64,000 bases of DNA from [Mycobacterium] fortunisiensis (GTDB lineage Bacteria > Actinomycetota > Actinomycetes > Mycobacteriales > Mycobacteriaceae), in the NCBI RefSeq assembly GCF_019050325.1, contig NZ_VOMB01000027.1, positions 186,001-250,000 on the forward strand, read 5' to 3'. A program made the translations under genes and the position numbers. Below the pieces are notes generated by a model. The model ran no database searches, was not told the origin of the DNA, and saw nothing but the letters and a program-made list of their open reading frames with translations. Positions within the stretch are counted from its first letter, which is position 1. Every line of letters begins with the position of its first letter. This document shows, piece after piece, positions 6,404-14,756 of this stretch.

Positions 6404-8623
6404 ATGGCCGAAGCCGAAACCCACCCTCCGATCGGCGAAGCACAGACCGAACCCGCCGAGAGCGGTTGCCCGATGATGATCAGGCGGCCCGTCGAAGGTG
6501 GCAGCAACCGCGACTGGTGGCCCGACGCGGTCAACCTCAAGATCCTGCAGAAGAACCCCGACATCATCGACCCCAACGACCCGGACTTCGACTATCGCGA
6601 AGCCGTGCAGACCATCGACTTCGATGAGCTGCAACGCGATTTCGACGAGCTGATGACCACAGCACAGGACTGGTGGCCGGCCGACTTCGGCCATTACGGT
6701 CCGCTGTTCGTCCGCATGTCGTGGCACGCCGCCGGCACCTACCGCGTGCAGGACGGCCGTGGTGGCGGCGGTCGGGGCCAGCAGCGCTTCGCCCCGACCA
6801 ACAGCTGGCCCGACAACGTCGGGCTGGACAACGCCCGCCGGTTGCTGTGGCCGATCAAGAAGAAGTACGGCAAGAAGCTGTCCTGGTCCGACCTGATCGT
6901 CTACGCCGGCAACCGGGCGCAGGAGCACATGGGCTTCAAGTCAGCTGGTTTCGCGTTCGGCCGGCCGGACTACTGGGAGCCCGAAGAGGACATCTACTGG
7001 GGCGCCGAGGCCGAGTGGCTGGGCACCCGGGAACGCTACGCCGGCTCCGACGGTGACCGGCGCCGGCTGGAGAACCCGCTGGCCGCGTCGACCATGGGGC
7101 TGATCTACGTCAACCCCGAAGGCCCCGAAGGTAATCCGGATCCGCTGGCCGCGGCCATCGACATCCGGGAGACCTTCGGCCGGATGGCCATGAACGACGT
7201 CGAGACCGCCGCGCTGATCTGCGGTGGACACACCTTCGGCAAGACCCACGGCAACGGCGATGCCGAGATCCTGGGACCCGAGCCGGAGGCCGCCCCGCTG
7301 GAGAACATGGGTCTGGGCTGGCGTAACCCCAACGAGACCGGCAACCCCAACGACAAGGTGGCCAGCGGTCTCGAGGTGACCTGGACCCACACTCCGACCA
7401 AGTGGGACAACAGCTTCCTGGAGATCCTCTACAGCAACGAGTGGGAGCTGTTCAAGAGCCCCGCGGGCGCCAACCAGTGGCGTCCCAAGGACAACGGCTG
7501 GGCCAACTCGGTGCCGACCGCGGACCTCAAGGGCCGGACCCACCCGTCGATGCTGACCACCGACCTGTCGATGCGGTTCGACCCGATCTACGGCGAGATC
7601 ACCCGGCGCTGGCTGGATCACCCCGAGGAACTCCGCGAGGAGTACGCCAAGGCCTGGTTCAAGCTGCTGCACCGCGACCTCGGTCCGGTCACCCGCTACC
7701 TCGGGCCCCTGGCGCCCAAGGAGACCTGGCTCTGGCAGGACGTCGTCCCGGCTGGGAAGACGCTGTCCGATGCCGACGTGGCGACCCTCAAGGCCGCCAT
7801 CGCCGCCTCGGACCTGACGGTGCCGCAACTGGTTTCGACCGCGTGGAAGGCAGCGTCGTCGTTCCGGGCCAGTGACATGCGCGGCGGCGCCAACGGCGGC
7901 CGGATCCGGCTGCAGCCGCAGCTGGGCTGGGAATCCAACGAACCCGACGAGCTGGCCCAGGTGATCCGCACACTCGAGGAGATCCAGTCGAGCGCGGGCG
8001 TGCAGGTGTCCTTCGCCGACCTGGTGGTGCTGGCCGGCAACGTCGGTGTCGAGAAGGCGGCCAAGGCCGCCGGCCACGACATCGAGGTGCCGTTCGCCTC
8101 GGGCCGCGGTGACACCACCCAGGACCAGACCGATGTCGAATCGTTCGCCTGGCTGGAACTCAAGGCCGACGGTTTCCGCAACTATGCCGGCAAGGGCCTG
8201 GAGGTGCCGACCGAGTACCAACTCATCGACCGGGCCAACCAGCTCGGACTGTCGGCGCCGGAGATGACGGTGCTGATCGGAGGGCTGCGGGCGGTGGAGG
8301 CCAACTATGGCGGCACCAAGCTCGGGGTCCTCACCGAGCGGCCGGGGCAGCTGACGAACGACTTCTTCGTCAACCTCACCGACATGGGCATCAAGTGGGA
8401 GCCTTCGTCGGCCGACGACGGCACCTACGTCGGCAAGGATCTCAACAGCGGTGAACCGAAGTACACCGCCAGCCGGGTCGATCTGCTGTTCGGCTCGAAC
8501 TCGCAGCTACGGGCGCTGACCGAGTTCTACGCCGAGGACGATTCCAAGGAGAAGTTCGTCAAGGACTTCGTCGCGGCGTGGACCAAGGTGATGAACGCCG
8601 ACCGGTTCGATCTGACCGCCTGA
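6404..8623 (+). CDS. katG: bifunctional catalase-peroxidase
   Basis: 739 residues, the full two-domain length. Distal pocket residues are in VRMSWHAAGTYR (Arg-Trp-His), the proximal haem histidine in GGHTFGKTHG, and the Trp-Tyr-Met adduct partners are present (Tyr in LIYVNPEGPEG, Met in FGRMAMND). Ser321 in VASGLEVTW corresponds to Ser315 of M. tuberculosis KatG, so the isoniazid-activating type residue is kept. It destroys hydrogen peroxide and peroxynitrite in the cytosol. GGAAAGG lies upstream of the ATG. Compared with M. tuberculosis there are small differences in the loops around residues 340-370. It is cotranscribed with furA and ends in a strong hairpin. Confidence 0.97.
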   Translation: MAEAETHPPIGEAQTEPAESGCPMMIRRPVEGGSNRDWWPDAVNLKILQKNPDIIDPNDPDFDYREAVQTIDFDELQRDFDELMTTAQDWWPADFGHYGPLFVRMSWHAAGTYRVQDGRGGGGRGQQRFAPTNSWPDNVGLDNARRLLWPIKKKYGKKLSWSDLIVYAGNRAQEHMGFKSAGFAFGRPDYWEPEEDIYWGAEAEWLGTRERYAGSDGDRRRLENPLAASTMGLIYVNPEGPEGNPDPLAAAIDIRETFGRMAMNDVETAALICGGHTFGKTHGNGDAEILGPEPEAAPLENMGLGWRNPNETGNPNDKVASGLEVTWTHTPTKWDNSFLEILYSNEWELFKSPAGANQWRPKDNGWANSVPTADLKGRTHPSMLTTDLSMRFDPIYGEITRRWLDHPEELREEYAKAWFKLLHRDLGPVTRYLGPLAPKETWLWQDVVPAGKTLSDADVATLKAAIAASDLTVPQLVSTAWKAASSFRASDMRGGANGGRIRLQPQLGWESNEPDELAQVIRTLEEIQSSAGVQVSFADLVVLAGNVGVEKAAKAAGHDIEVPFASGRGDTTQDQTDVESFAWLELKADGFRNYAGKGLEVPTEYQLIDRANQLGLSAPEMTVLIGGLRAVEANYGGTKLGVLTERPGQLTNDFFVNLTDMGIKWEPSSADDGTYVGKDLNSGEPKYTASRVDLLFGSNSQLRALTEFYAEDDSKEKFVKDFVAAWTKVMNADRFDLTA

Positions 8624-8638
8624 GGTAATGCACCTGGA

Positions 8639-8670
8639 CGCCCAGGTCGGCCCGGTGGCCGGCCTGGGCG
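8639..8670 (+). terminator. katG terminator hairpin
   Basis: A 14-bp stem (8639-8652 with 8657-8670, one G-T wobble) around a CGGT loop, 16 bp after the katG stop and followed by TTCGG. It should separate furA-katG transcription from dprE2. Confidence 0.7.
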
Positions 8671-8738
8671 TTCGGCGTCGAGCGGGAGCCCGCACGGTAC
8701 CCTCGTCACGATGTCCCCGAGGCTTGGAGCTGCGCTAG

Positions 8739-9503
8739 ATGGTGTTCGACGCGGTAGGTAATCCCCAGACGATTCTGCTGCTCGGCGGAACGTCGGAAAT
8801 CGGACTGGCGATCTGCGAGCGCTATCTGCGCAACGCATCGGCGCGCATCGTGCTGGCCGCCCTGCCCGGCGATCCGGGCCGCGACGACGCGGTGACCCAG
8901 CTGCGCGATGCCGGGGCCAGCGCGGTGGAGGTCATCGACTTCGACGCGGTGGACACCGGCAGCCACCCCGACGTGATCGACAAGGCATTCGCCTCCGCAG
9001 ACATCGACGTCGCGATCGTGGCGTTCGGCCTGCTGGGCGACGCCGAAGAGCTGTGGCAGAACCAGCGCAAGGCCGTGCAGATCGCAGAGATCAATTACAC
9101 CGCAGCAGTTTCGGTGGGTGTGCTGCTCGGCGAGAAGATGCGGGCCCAGGGCTACGGCCAGATCATCGCGATGAGCTCGGCCGCCGGTGAGCGGGTCCGC
9201 CGGTCCAACTTCGTCTACGGCTCCACCAAGGCCGGCCTCGACGGCTTCTACCTCGGCCTCGGCGAAGCGCTGCGCGAATACGGCGTGAAGGTGCTGGTGA
9301 TCCGCCCCGGGCAGGTGCGCACCAGGATGAGCGCACACGTCAAGGAAGCGCCGCTGACCGTCGACAAGGAATACGTCGCCGAACTCGCGGTCACCGCGTC
9401 GGCCAAGGGCAAGGAGCTGGTGTGGGCGCCGGGCGCGTTCCGCTACGTGATGATGGTGTTGCGGCACATCCCGCGGTCCATCTTCCGCAAGCTTCCCATC
9501 TGA
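8739..9503 (+). CDS. dprE2: decaprenylphosphoryl-D-2-keto-erythropentose reductase, SDR subunit of the DPR epimerase
   Basis: 254 residues, short-chain dehydrogenase. The nucleotide motif LLLGGTSEIG lies near residue 14, and the catalytic Ser/Tyr/Lys are in MSSAAGE and YGSTKAG. It uses NADH to reduce the DprE1 product to decaprenyl-phosphoryl-arabinose. C-terminal residues VMMVLRHIPRSIFRKL are amphipathic and may touch the membrane. The stop TGA overlaps the aftA start by one base, so translation is coupled to the arabinosyltransferase genes. It is physically separated from its partner dprE1 by furA-katG. Confidence 0.96.
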   Translation: MVFDAVGNPQTILLLGGTSEIGLAICERYLRNASARIVLAALPGDPGRDDAVTQLRDAGASAVEVIDFDAVDTGSHPDVIDKAFASADIDVAIVAFGLLGDAEELWQNQRKAVQIAEINYTAAVSVGVLLGEKMRAQGYGQIIAMSSAAGERVRRSNFVYGSTKAGLDGFYLGLGEALREYGVKVLVIRPGQVRTRMSAHVKEAPLTVDKEYVAELAVTASAKGKELVWAPGAFRYVMMVLRHIPRSIFRKLPI

Positions 9504-11374
9504 TGCAGGGCACACCGGCCAGGGTGGCCGGCCACATGGTGATCGCGGTGCTGCTCGCCTCGGCCGTGGCCGGGGTGTCGATCGCAGCGATCGCTCAGGT
9601 GGAGTGGCCGGCATACAACACCTCCAATCAGCTGCACGCGCTCACCACGGTGGGTCAGGTGGGCGCGCTGGCCGGAATCTTCGCCGCCGGCCTGATCTGG
9701 CGCCGGGGCCGGCGCACCCTGGCCCGGTTGGCCGGTCTGATCTTCCTGTCGGCGTTCGCGGTGGTCACCCTGGCGATGCCGCTGGGCGCCACCAAGCTGT
9801 ACCTGTTCGGGGTGTCGGTCGACCAGCAGTTCCGCACCGAATACCTGACCCGGCTGGCCGATACGCCCGGCCTGCACGACATGACCTACTTCGGGCTGCC
9901 GCCGTTCTATCCGGCCGGCTGGTTCTGGATGGGCGGGCGCATCGCCGCGGCCACCGGCACCCCGGCCTGGGAGATGTTCAAGCCGTGGTCCATCGTCTCG
10001 ATCACCATCGCGGTTGCCCTGGCATTTGTGTTGTGGGCAGCCATGATTCGGTTCGAATACGCCCTGATCGTCACCACCGCCAGTACCGCGGCCATGCTGG
10101 CCTACGCCTCCACCGAGCCGTATGCGGCCATCATCACCGTGCTGCTGCCACCGGTGTTCGTGCTGGCCTGGTCGGGTCTTCGGGGCAAGAGCAGAAACGG
10201 AGGGTGGGCCGCCGTCATCGGCGTCGGGATCTTCCTCGGCTTCGCCGCCCTGTTCTACACCCTGCTGCTGGCCTACTGCGCATTCACGCTGGCGCTGATG
10301 GCAGCGGTACTCGCCGTCGCCCGCCGCCGGATCGACCCGCTGCTGCGGCTGGCCGTCATCGCGGTGATCTCCGGGCTGATCGCCCTGATCACCTGGGGCC
10401 CCTACCTGCTGGCCGCGCTGCGCGGGCAACCCGCCGAGAAGGGCACCGCCCAGCACTACCTGCCCGACGCCGGCGCCCAGCTGACCTTCCCGATGTTGAG
10501 CTTCACCCTGCTCGGGGCCCTGTGCATGCTCGGCACGCTGTGGCTGGTGGTCCGCGCCCGCTCTTCGACGCGCGCGGGCGCGCTGGCCATCGCGGTGCTC
10601 GCCGTCTACGCCTGGTCGCTGCTGTCGATGCTGACCACCCTGGCCGGCACCACCCTGCTGTCGTTCCGCCTGCAGCCGACACTCACCGTGCTGCTCACCA
10701 CCGCGGGCGCATTCGGGTTCATCGAGGCGACGCAGGCGATCGCGCGGCGCCGTCAACCGGAGACCGCGCGCCGAGTCGTCGCCGCGGCCACCGCCGTCGG
10801 CGCCATCGGCGCCGTCACGTTCAGCCAGGACATCCCCGACGTGCTGCGCCCCGACATCAACGTGGCCTACACCGACACCGACGGCACCGGGGTGCGCGCC
10901 GACCGCCGGGCCCCCGGGGCCGAGCGCTACTACCGCGAGATCGACACCAAGATCGCCGAGGTCACCGGCGTGCCGCGCAACCAAACCGTGGTGCTGACCG
11001 CCGACTACAGCTTCCTGTCCTACTACCCCTACTACGGGTTCCAGGGCTTGACCTCGCACTACGCCAACCCGCTGGCCGAGTTCGACAAACGCGCCAAGGC
11101 CATCGAAGGCTGGGCCACACTCACCGAGGCCGACCAGTTCGTAACGGCCCTCGACGAGATGCCGTGGAAGGCGCCGACGGTGTTCTTGATGAGACACGGC
11201 GCGAACGACACCTACACACTGCGCCTGGCCTCCGACGTCTATCCCAACCAGCCCAACGTGCGCCGCTACCACGTGGCGCTCGACGCGGCACTGTTCGACG
11301 ATCCACGTTTCGAGGTGACCGACATCGGTCCGTTCGTCCTGGCGATCAGAAAGCCCACTCCGGATGGCCACTAA
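9503..11374 (+). CDS. aftA: galactan priming arabinofuranosyltransferase AftA
   Basis: 623 residues, a GT-C membrane glycosyltransferase with about 11 membrane helices in the first 440 residues and an extracytoplasmic C-terminal domain (Tyr-rich YYPYYGFQGLTSHYANP). It adds the first arabinofuranosyl residue from decaprenyl-phosphoryl-arabinose onto galactan. The ATG at 9503 overlaps the dprE2 stop and gives the expected length; longer frames start within dprE2. Its end overlaps embC by 11 bp, indicating one transcript dprE2-aftA-embC. Confidence 0.95.
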   Translation: MQGTPARVAGHMVIAVLLASAVAGVSIAAIAQVEWPAYNTSNQLHALTTVGQVGALAGIFAAGLIWRRGRRTLARLAGLIFLSAFAVVTLAMPLGATKLYLFGVSVDQQFRTEYLTRLADTPGLHDMTYFGLPPFYPAGWFWMGGRIAAATGTPAWEMFKPWSIVSITIAVALAFVLWAAMIRFEYALIVTTASTAAMLAYASTEPYAAIITVLLPPVFVLAWSGLRGKSRNGGWAAVIGVGIFLGFAALFYTLLLAYCAFTLALMAAVLAVARRRIDPLLRLAVIAVISGLIALITWGPYLLAALRGQPAEKGTAQHYLPDAGAQLTFPMLSFTLLGALCMLGTLWLVVRARSSTRAGALAIAVLAVYAWSLLSMLTTLAGTTLLSFRLQPTLTVLLTTAGAFGFIEATQAIARRRQPETARRVVAAATAVGAIGAVTFSQDIPDVLRPDINVAYTDTDGTGVRADRRAPGAERYYREIDTKIAEVTGVPRNQTVVLTADYSFLSYYPYYGFQGLTSHYANPLAEFDKRAKAIEGWATLTEADQFVTALDEMPWKAPTVFLMRHGANDTYTLRLASDVYPNQPNVRRYHVALDAALFDDPRFEVTDIGPFVLAIRKPTPDGH

Positions 11375-14300
11375 CTCCGATACAGACACGCCGATAGCAT
11401 CAGAGCCCGTGACGGAACCGCAGGGCACCACGCGCAGCAATCACCGGACCGCGCGGTTCATCGCGATCGTCGCCGGTTTGCTCGGCGTGCTGATGGCTGT
11501 GGCAACACCGCTGCTACCGGTCAAGCAGACCACCGCCGAACTGAACTGGCCCCAGAACGGCACCTGGCAGAGCGTCAACGCGCCCCTGATCGGTTACGTC
11601 GCCACCGACCTGTCCATCACGGTGCCGTGCCAGGCCGCCGCCGGACTGGCCGGGCCCGACAACCGCGCCCGCACCGTGCTGTTGTCCACAGTGCCCAAGC
11701 AGGCACCCAAGGCCGTGGACCGTGGGCTGCTGATCGAACGGGTCAACAACGACCTGCTGGTCATCGTGCGCAACACCCCGGTGGTCAGCGCCCCGCTGGC
11801 GGCCGTGCTCAGCCCGGCCTGCCAGTACCTGACCTTCACCGCGCGGGCCGACAAGGTGACCGGCGAGTTCGTCGGCCTCACCCAGGCCGCCACCGGCGAC
11901 ACCGACGACCCCGACGCCCCGCTGCGCGGCGAACGCGGCGGCTACGACTTCCGCCCGCAGATCGTCGGCGTCTTCACCGATCTGTCCGGGCCCGCCCCCG
12001 AGGGGCTGACCTTCTCGGCCACCATCGACTCGCGCTACAGCAGTGCCCCGACACTGCTCAAACTGCTGGCGATGGTCATCGGGGTGGCGATGACCGTCAT
12101 CGCGCTGGGGGCCCTGCATCGCCTCGACACCGCCGACGGCGTCCGGCACCGCCGCTTCCTGCCACCGCGCTGGTGGTCGATGACCCCGCTGGACGGGCTG
12201 GTCACCGCAGTCCTGGTGTGGTGGCACTTCGTCGGAGCCAACACCTCGGACGACGGCTACATCCTGACCATGGCCCGGGTCTCCGAGCACGCCGGGTACA
12301 TGGCCAACTACTACCGCTGGTTCGGCACCCCGGAGGCGCCGTTCGGCTGGTATTACGACCTGCTGGCGCTGTGGGCGCACGTCTCCACCAACAGCGTCTG
12401 GATGCGGCTGCCCACCCTGCTGATGGCGCTGGCCTGCTGGTGGGTGATCAGCCGCGAAGTGCTGCCCCGGCTCGGACGGGCGGTCAAGACCTCACGGGCC
12501 GCGGCCTGGACCGCGGCGGGCATGTTCCTGGCGTTCTGGCTGCCGCTGAACAACGGTCTGCGTCCCGAGCCGATCATCGCCGTCGGCATCCTGCTGACCT
12601 GGTGTTCGGTGGAGCGCGGCGTCGCCACCAACCGCATGTTGCCGGTGGCCATCGCCATCATCATCGGCGCGCTGACACTGTTCTCCGGGCCGACCGGCAT
12701 CGCCGCCGTCGGCGCCCTGCTGGTCGCCGTCGGCCCGCTGAAAACCATTGTGGCCCGGCATACTTCACGGTTCGGGCATCTGGCCCTGATCGCCCCCATC
12801 CTGGCCGCCTGCACCGTGACGATCATCCTGATCTTCCGCGATCAGACCCTGGCCGGCGAGATCCAGGCCAGCACGTTCAAGTCCACCGTCGGCCCCAGCC
12901 TGGCCTGGTTCGACGAGCACATCCGCTACTCACGGTTGTTCACCTCGAGCCCGGACGGTTCGGTGGCGCGGCGGTTCGCGGTACTCACCCTGCTGGTGGC
13001 GCTGGCGGTGTCGGTGGCGATGACGCTGCGCAAGGGACGCATTCCGGGCACCGCGGCCGGACCGAGCCGACGAATCATCGGCATCACGATCATCTCGTTT
13101 TTGGCCATGATGTTCACCCCCACCAAGTGGACCCACCACTTCGGTGTGTTCGCCGGGCTGGCCGGCTCCCTCGGCGCCCTGGCCGCCGTCGCGGTCACCG
13201 CCGCGGCCATGAAGTCCCGCCGCAACCGGTCGATGTTCGCCGCCCTCGTGCTGTTCGTGGTGGCACTGTCCTTCGCCACGGTCAACGGCTGGTGGTACGT
13301 CTCCAACTTCGGCGTACCGTGGTCGAACTCGTTCCCCGAGTGGCACTTCGGGTTCACCACCATCCTGCTCGGCCTGTCGATACTGGCCTTGCTGCTGGCG
13401 GCGTGGTTCCACTTCAGCGGCCGCGACCAGTCCCCGGACGGGCCACAGCGCCGCTGGCAGCGGATCGTGCAATCACCGCTGGCCATCGCCGCATGGGTGC
13501 TGGTGATGTTCGAGGTGGTCTCCCTGACCCTGGCGATGATCGACCAGTACCCGGCCTGGTCGGTCGGGCGGTCGAACCTGGAGGCGGTCACCGGCAAATC
13601 CTGCGGGCTGGCCAGCGACGTGATGGTCGAGGAGAACGCGAACGCCGGCATGCTGGCCCCGATCAGCGAACCGGCCGGCCAGGCGCTCGGCGCCGTCACC
13701 GCACAAGGGTTCGGCCCCAACGGCATTCCGTCGGACGTCTCGGCCGACCCGGTGATGGAACAGCCCGGCGCCGGCAACTTCGCCGACACCGATTCGGGCA
13801 CCGTGACCGGCAGCGAGGTGGGCACCGAGGGTGGCACCACCGCGGCCGCCGGGGTCAACGGCTCCCGGGCCCGGCTGCCCTACGGACTCGATCCGGCCAC
13901 CACCCCGGTGCTCGGCAGCTGGCGGGCCGGCACCCAGCAGCCCGCGATCATGCGCTCGGCCTGGTACCGACTGCCCGACCGCGACAAGGCCGGTCCGCTG
14001 CTCGTGGTCTCGGCCGCCGGCCGCTTCGATCCGGGTGAGGTCGTGGTGCAGTGGGCCACCGATGCGCAGGCCGCCGAGAACAAGCCGGGCGGCGGTGTCG
14101 GATTCGCCGACGTCGGCGCCGCCCCGGCCTGGCGCAACCTGCGGGCACCGCTGGCGGCCATCCCGCGCGAGGCCACCCAGATCCGGTTGGTGGCCTCCGA
14201 CGACGACCTGGCGCCCCAGCACTGGATCGCCGTGACCCCGCCGCGCATCCCCGAGCTGCGGACGCTGCAGGAAGTGGTCGGCTCATCCGACCCGGTGCTG

Positions 14301-14639
14301 CTCGACTGGCTGGTGGGCCTGGCGTTCCCCTGCCAGCGGCCGTTCGCCCACCAGTACGGCGTCACCGAGGTACCCAAGTGGCGGATCCTGCCGGACCGCT
14401 TCGGCGCCGAGGCCAACTCGCCGGTGATGGACTACCTCGGCGGGGGCCCGCTGGGCATCTCCGAGCTGCTGCTGCGGCCGTCGAGCGTGCCCACCTACCT
14501 GCGTGACGACTGGTTCCGGGACTGGGGCTCGCTGCAGCGGCTCACGCCGTGGTACCCGAACGCCGAAGCGGCCCGACTGGACCTGGGCACCGCGATCCGC
14601 AGCGGACTGTGGAGCCCGGCGCCACTGCGGCACAGTTAG
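11364..14639 (+). CDS. embC: arabinosyltransferase EmbC (lipoarabinomannan arabinan)
   Basis: 1091 residues: short cytosolic tail, first helix near residue 32, large periplasmic N-terminal domain, a GT-C core with about 15 helices, and a C-terminal carbohydrate-binding domain from about residue 720. The catalytic Asp pair is Asp296-Asp297 in NTSDDGY. It extends the arabinan of lipoarabinomannan using decaprenyl-phosphoryl-arabinose. Assigned as embC from first position in the cluster and from overlap with aftA; the paralogues are too alike to assign by single motifs. A long interrupted palindrome follows before embA. Confidence 0.95.
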   Translation: MATNSDTDTPIASEPVTEPQGTTRSNHRTARFIAIVAGLLGVLMAVATPLLPVKQTTAELNWPQNGTWQSVNAPLIGYVATDLSITVPCQAAAGLAGPDNRARTVLLSTVPKQAPKAVDRGLLIERVNNDLLVIVRNTPVVSAPLAAVLSPACQYLTFTARADKVTGEFVGLTQAATGDTDDPDAPLRGERGGYDFRPQIVGVFTDLSGPAPEGLTFSATIDSRYSSAPTLLKLLAMVIGVAMTVIALGALHRLDTADGVRHRRFLPPRWWSMTPLDGLVTAVLVWWHFVGANTSDDGYILTMARVSEHAGYMANYYRWFGTPEAPFGWYYDLLALWAHVSTNSVWMRLPTLLMALACWWVISREVLPRLGRAVKTSRAAAWTAAGMFLAFWLPLNNGLRPEPIIAVGILLTWCSVERGVATNRMLPVAIAIIIGALTLFSGPTGIAAVGALLVAVGPLKTIVARHTSRFGHLALIAPILAACTVTIILIFRDQTLAGEIQASTFKSTVGPSLAWFDEHIRYSRLFTSSPDGSVARRFAVLTLLVALAVSVAMTLRKGRIPGTAAGPSRRIIGITIISFLAMMFTPTKWTHHFGVFAGLAGSLGALAAVAVTAAAMKSRRNRSMFAALVLFVVALSFATVNGWWYVSNFGVPWSNSFPEWHFGFTTILLGLSILALLLAAWFHFSGRDQSPDGPQRRWQRIVQSPLAIAAWVLVMFEVVSLTLAMIDQYPAWSVGRSNLEAVTGKSCGLASDVMVEENANAGMLAPISEPAGQALGAVTAQGFGPNGIPSDVSADPVMEQPGAGNFADTDSGTVTGSEVGTEGGTTAAAGVNGSRARLPYGLDPATTPVLGSWRAGTQQPAIMRSAWYRLPDRDKAGPLLVVSAAGRFDPGEVVVQWATDAQAAENKPGGGVGFADVGAAPAWRNLRAPLAAIPREATQIRLVASDDDLAPQHWIAVTPPRIPELRTLQEVVGSSDPVLLDWLVGLAFPCQRPFAHQYGVTEVPKWRILPDRFGAEANSPVMDYLGGGPLGISELLLRPSSVPTYLRDDWFRDWGSLQRLTPWYPNAEAARLDLGTAIRSGLWSPAPLRHS

Positions 14640-14652
14640 GACCGTCACGCGC

Positions 14653-14708
14653 GAGTGGCCGGTCATGTCACGTTGCCGCCACAATCCCGGTGACATGAGT
14701 GGCCACTC
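14653..14708. repeat. 19-nt interrupted palindrome between embC and embA
   Basis: Arms 14653-14671 and 14690-14708 pair except for a 2-nt mismatch after the outer 8 bp (GAGTGGCC outer stem, TCATGTCAC inner stem), with an 18-nt spacer. It starts 14 bp after the embC stop and ends 34 bp before the embA -10 box. It could end or attenuate embC transcription, or be an operator for embAB. Confidence 0.65.
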
Positions 14709-14742
14709 GGCGGTTGGAACCGGCGCTCACATCCGGGTCGCA

Positions 14743-14748
14743 TAACAT
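14743..14748 (+). promoter_or_regulatory. -10 element (TAACAT) of a leaderless embAB promoter
   Basis: TAACAT ends 8 bp before the GTG start of embA at 14757, and there is no ribosome site between. An embA promoter in the embC-embA gap is known in M. tuberculosis, where mutations there affect ethambutol response; the same layout is seen here. Confidence 0.55.
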
Positions 14749-14756
14749 CGAGCCTC

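Noticed and set aside
9443..11440. 665-codon open frame opposite aftA
   Set aside because: Mirror frame of aftA; composition dominated by Gly, Gln, His and Arg; no motifs.
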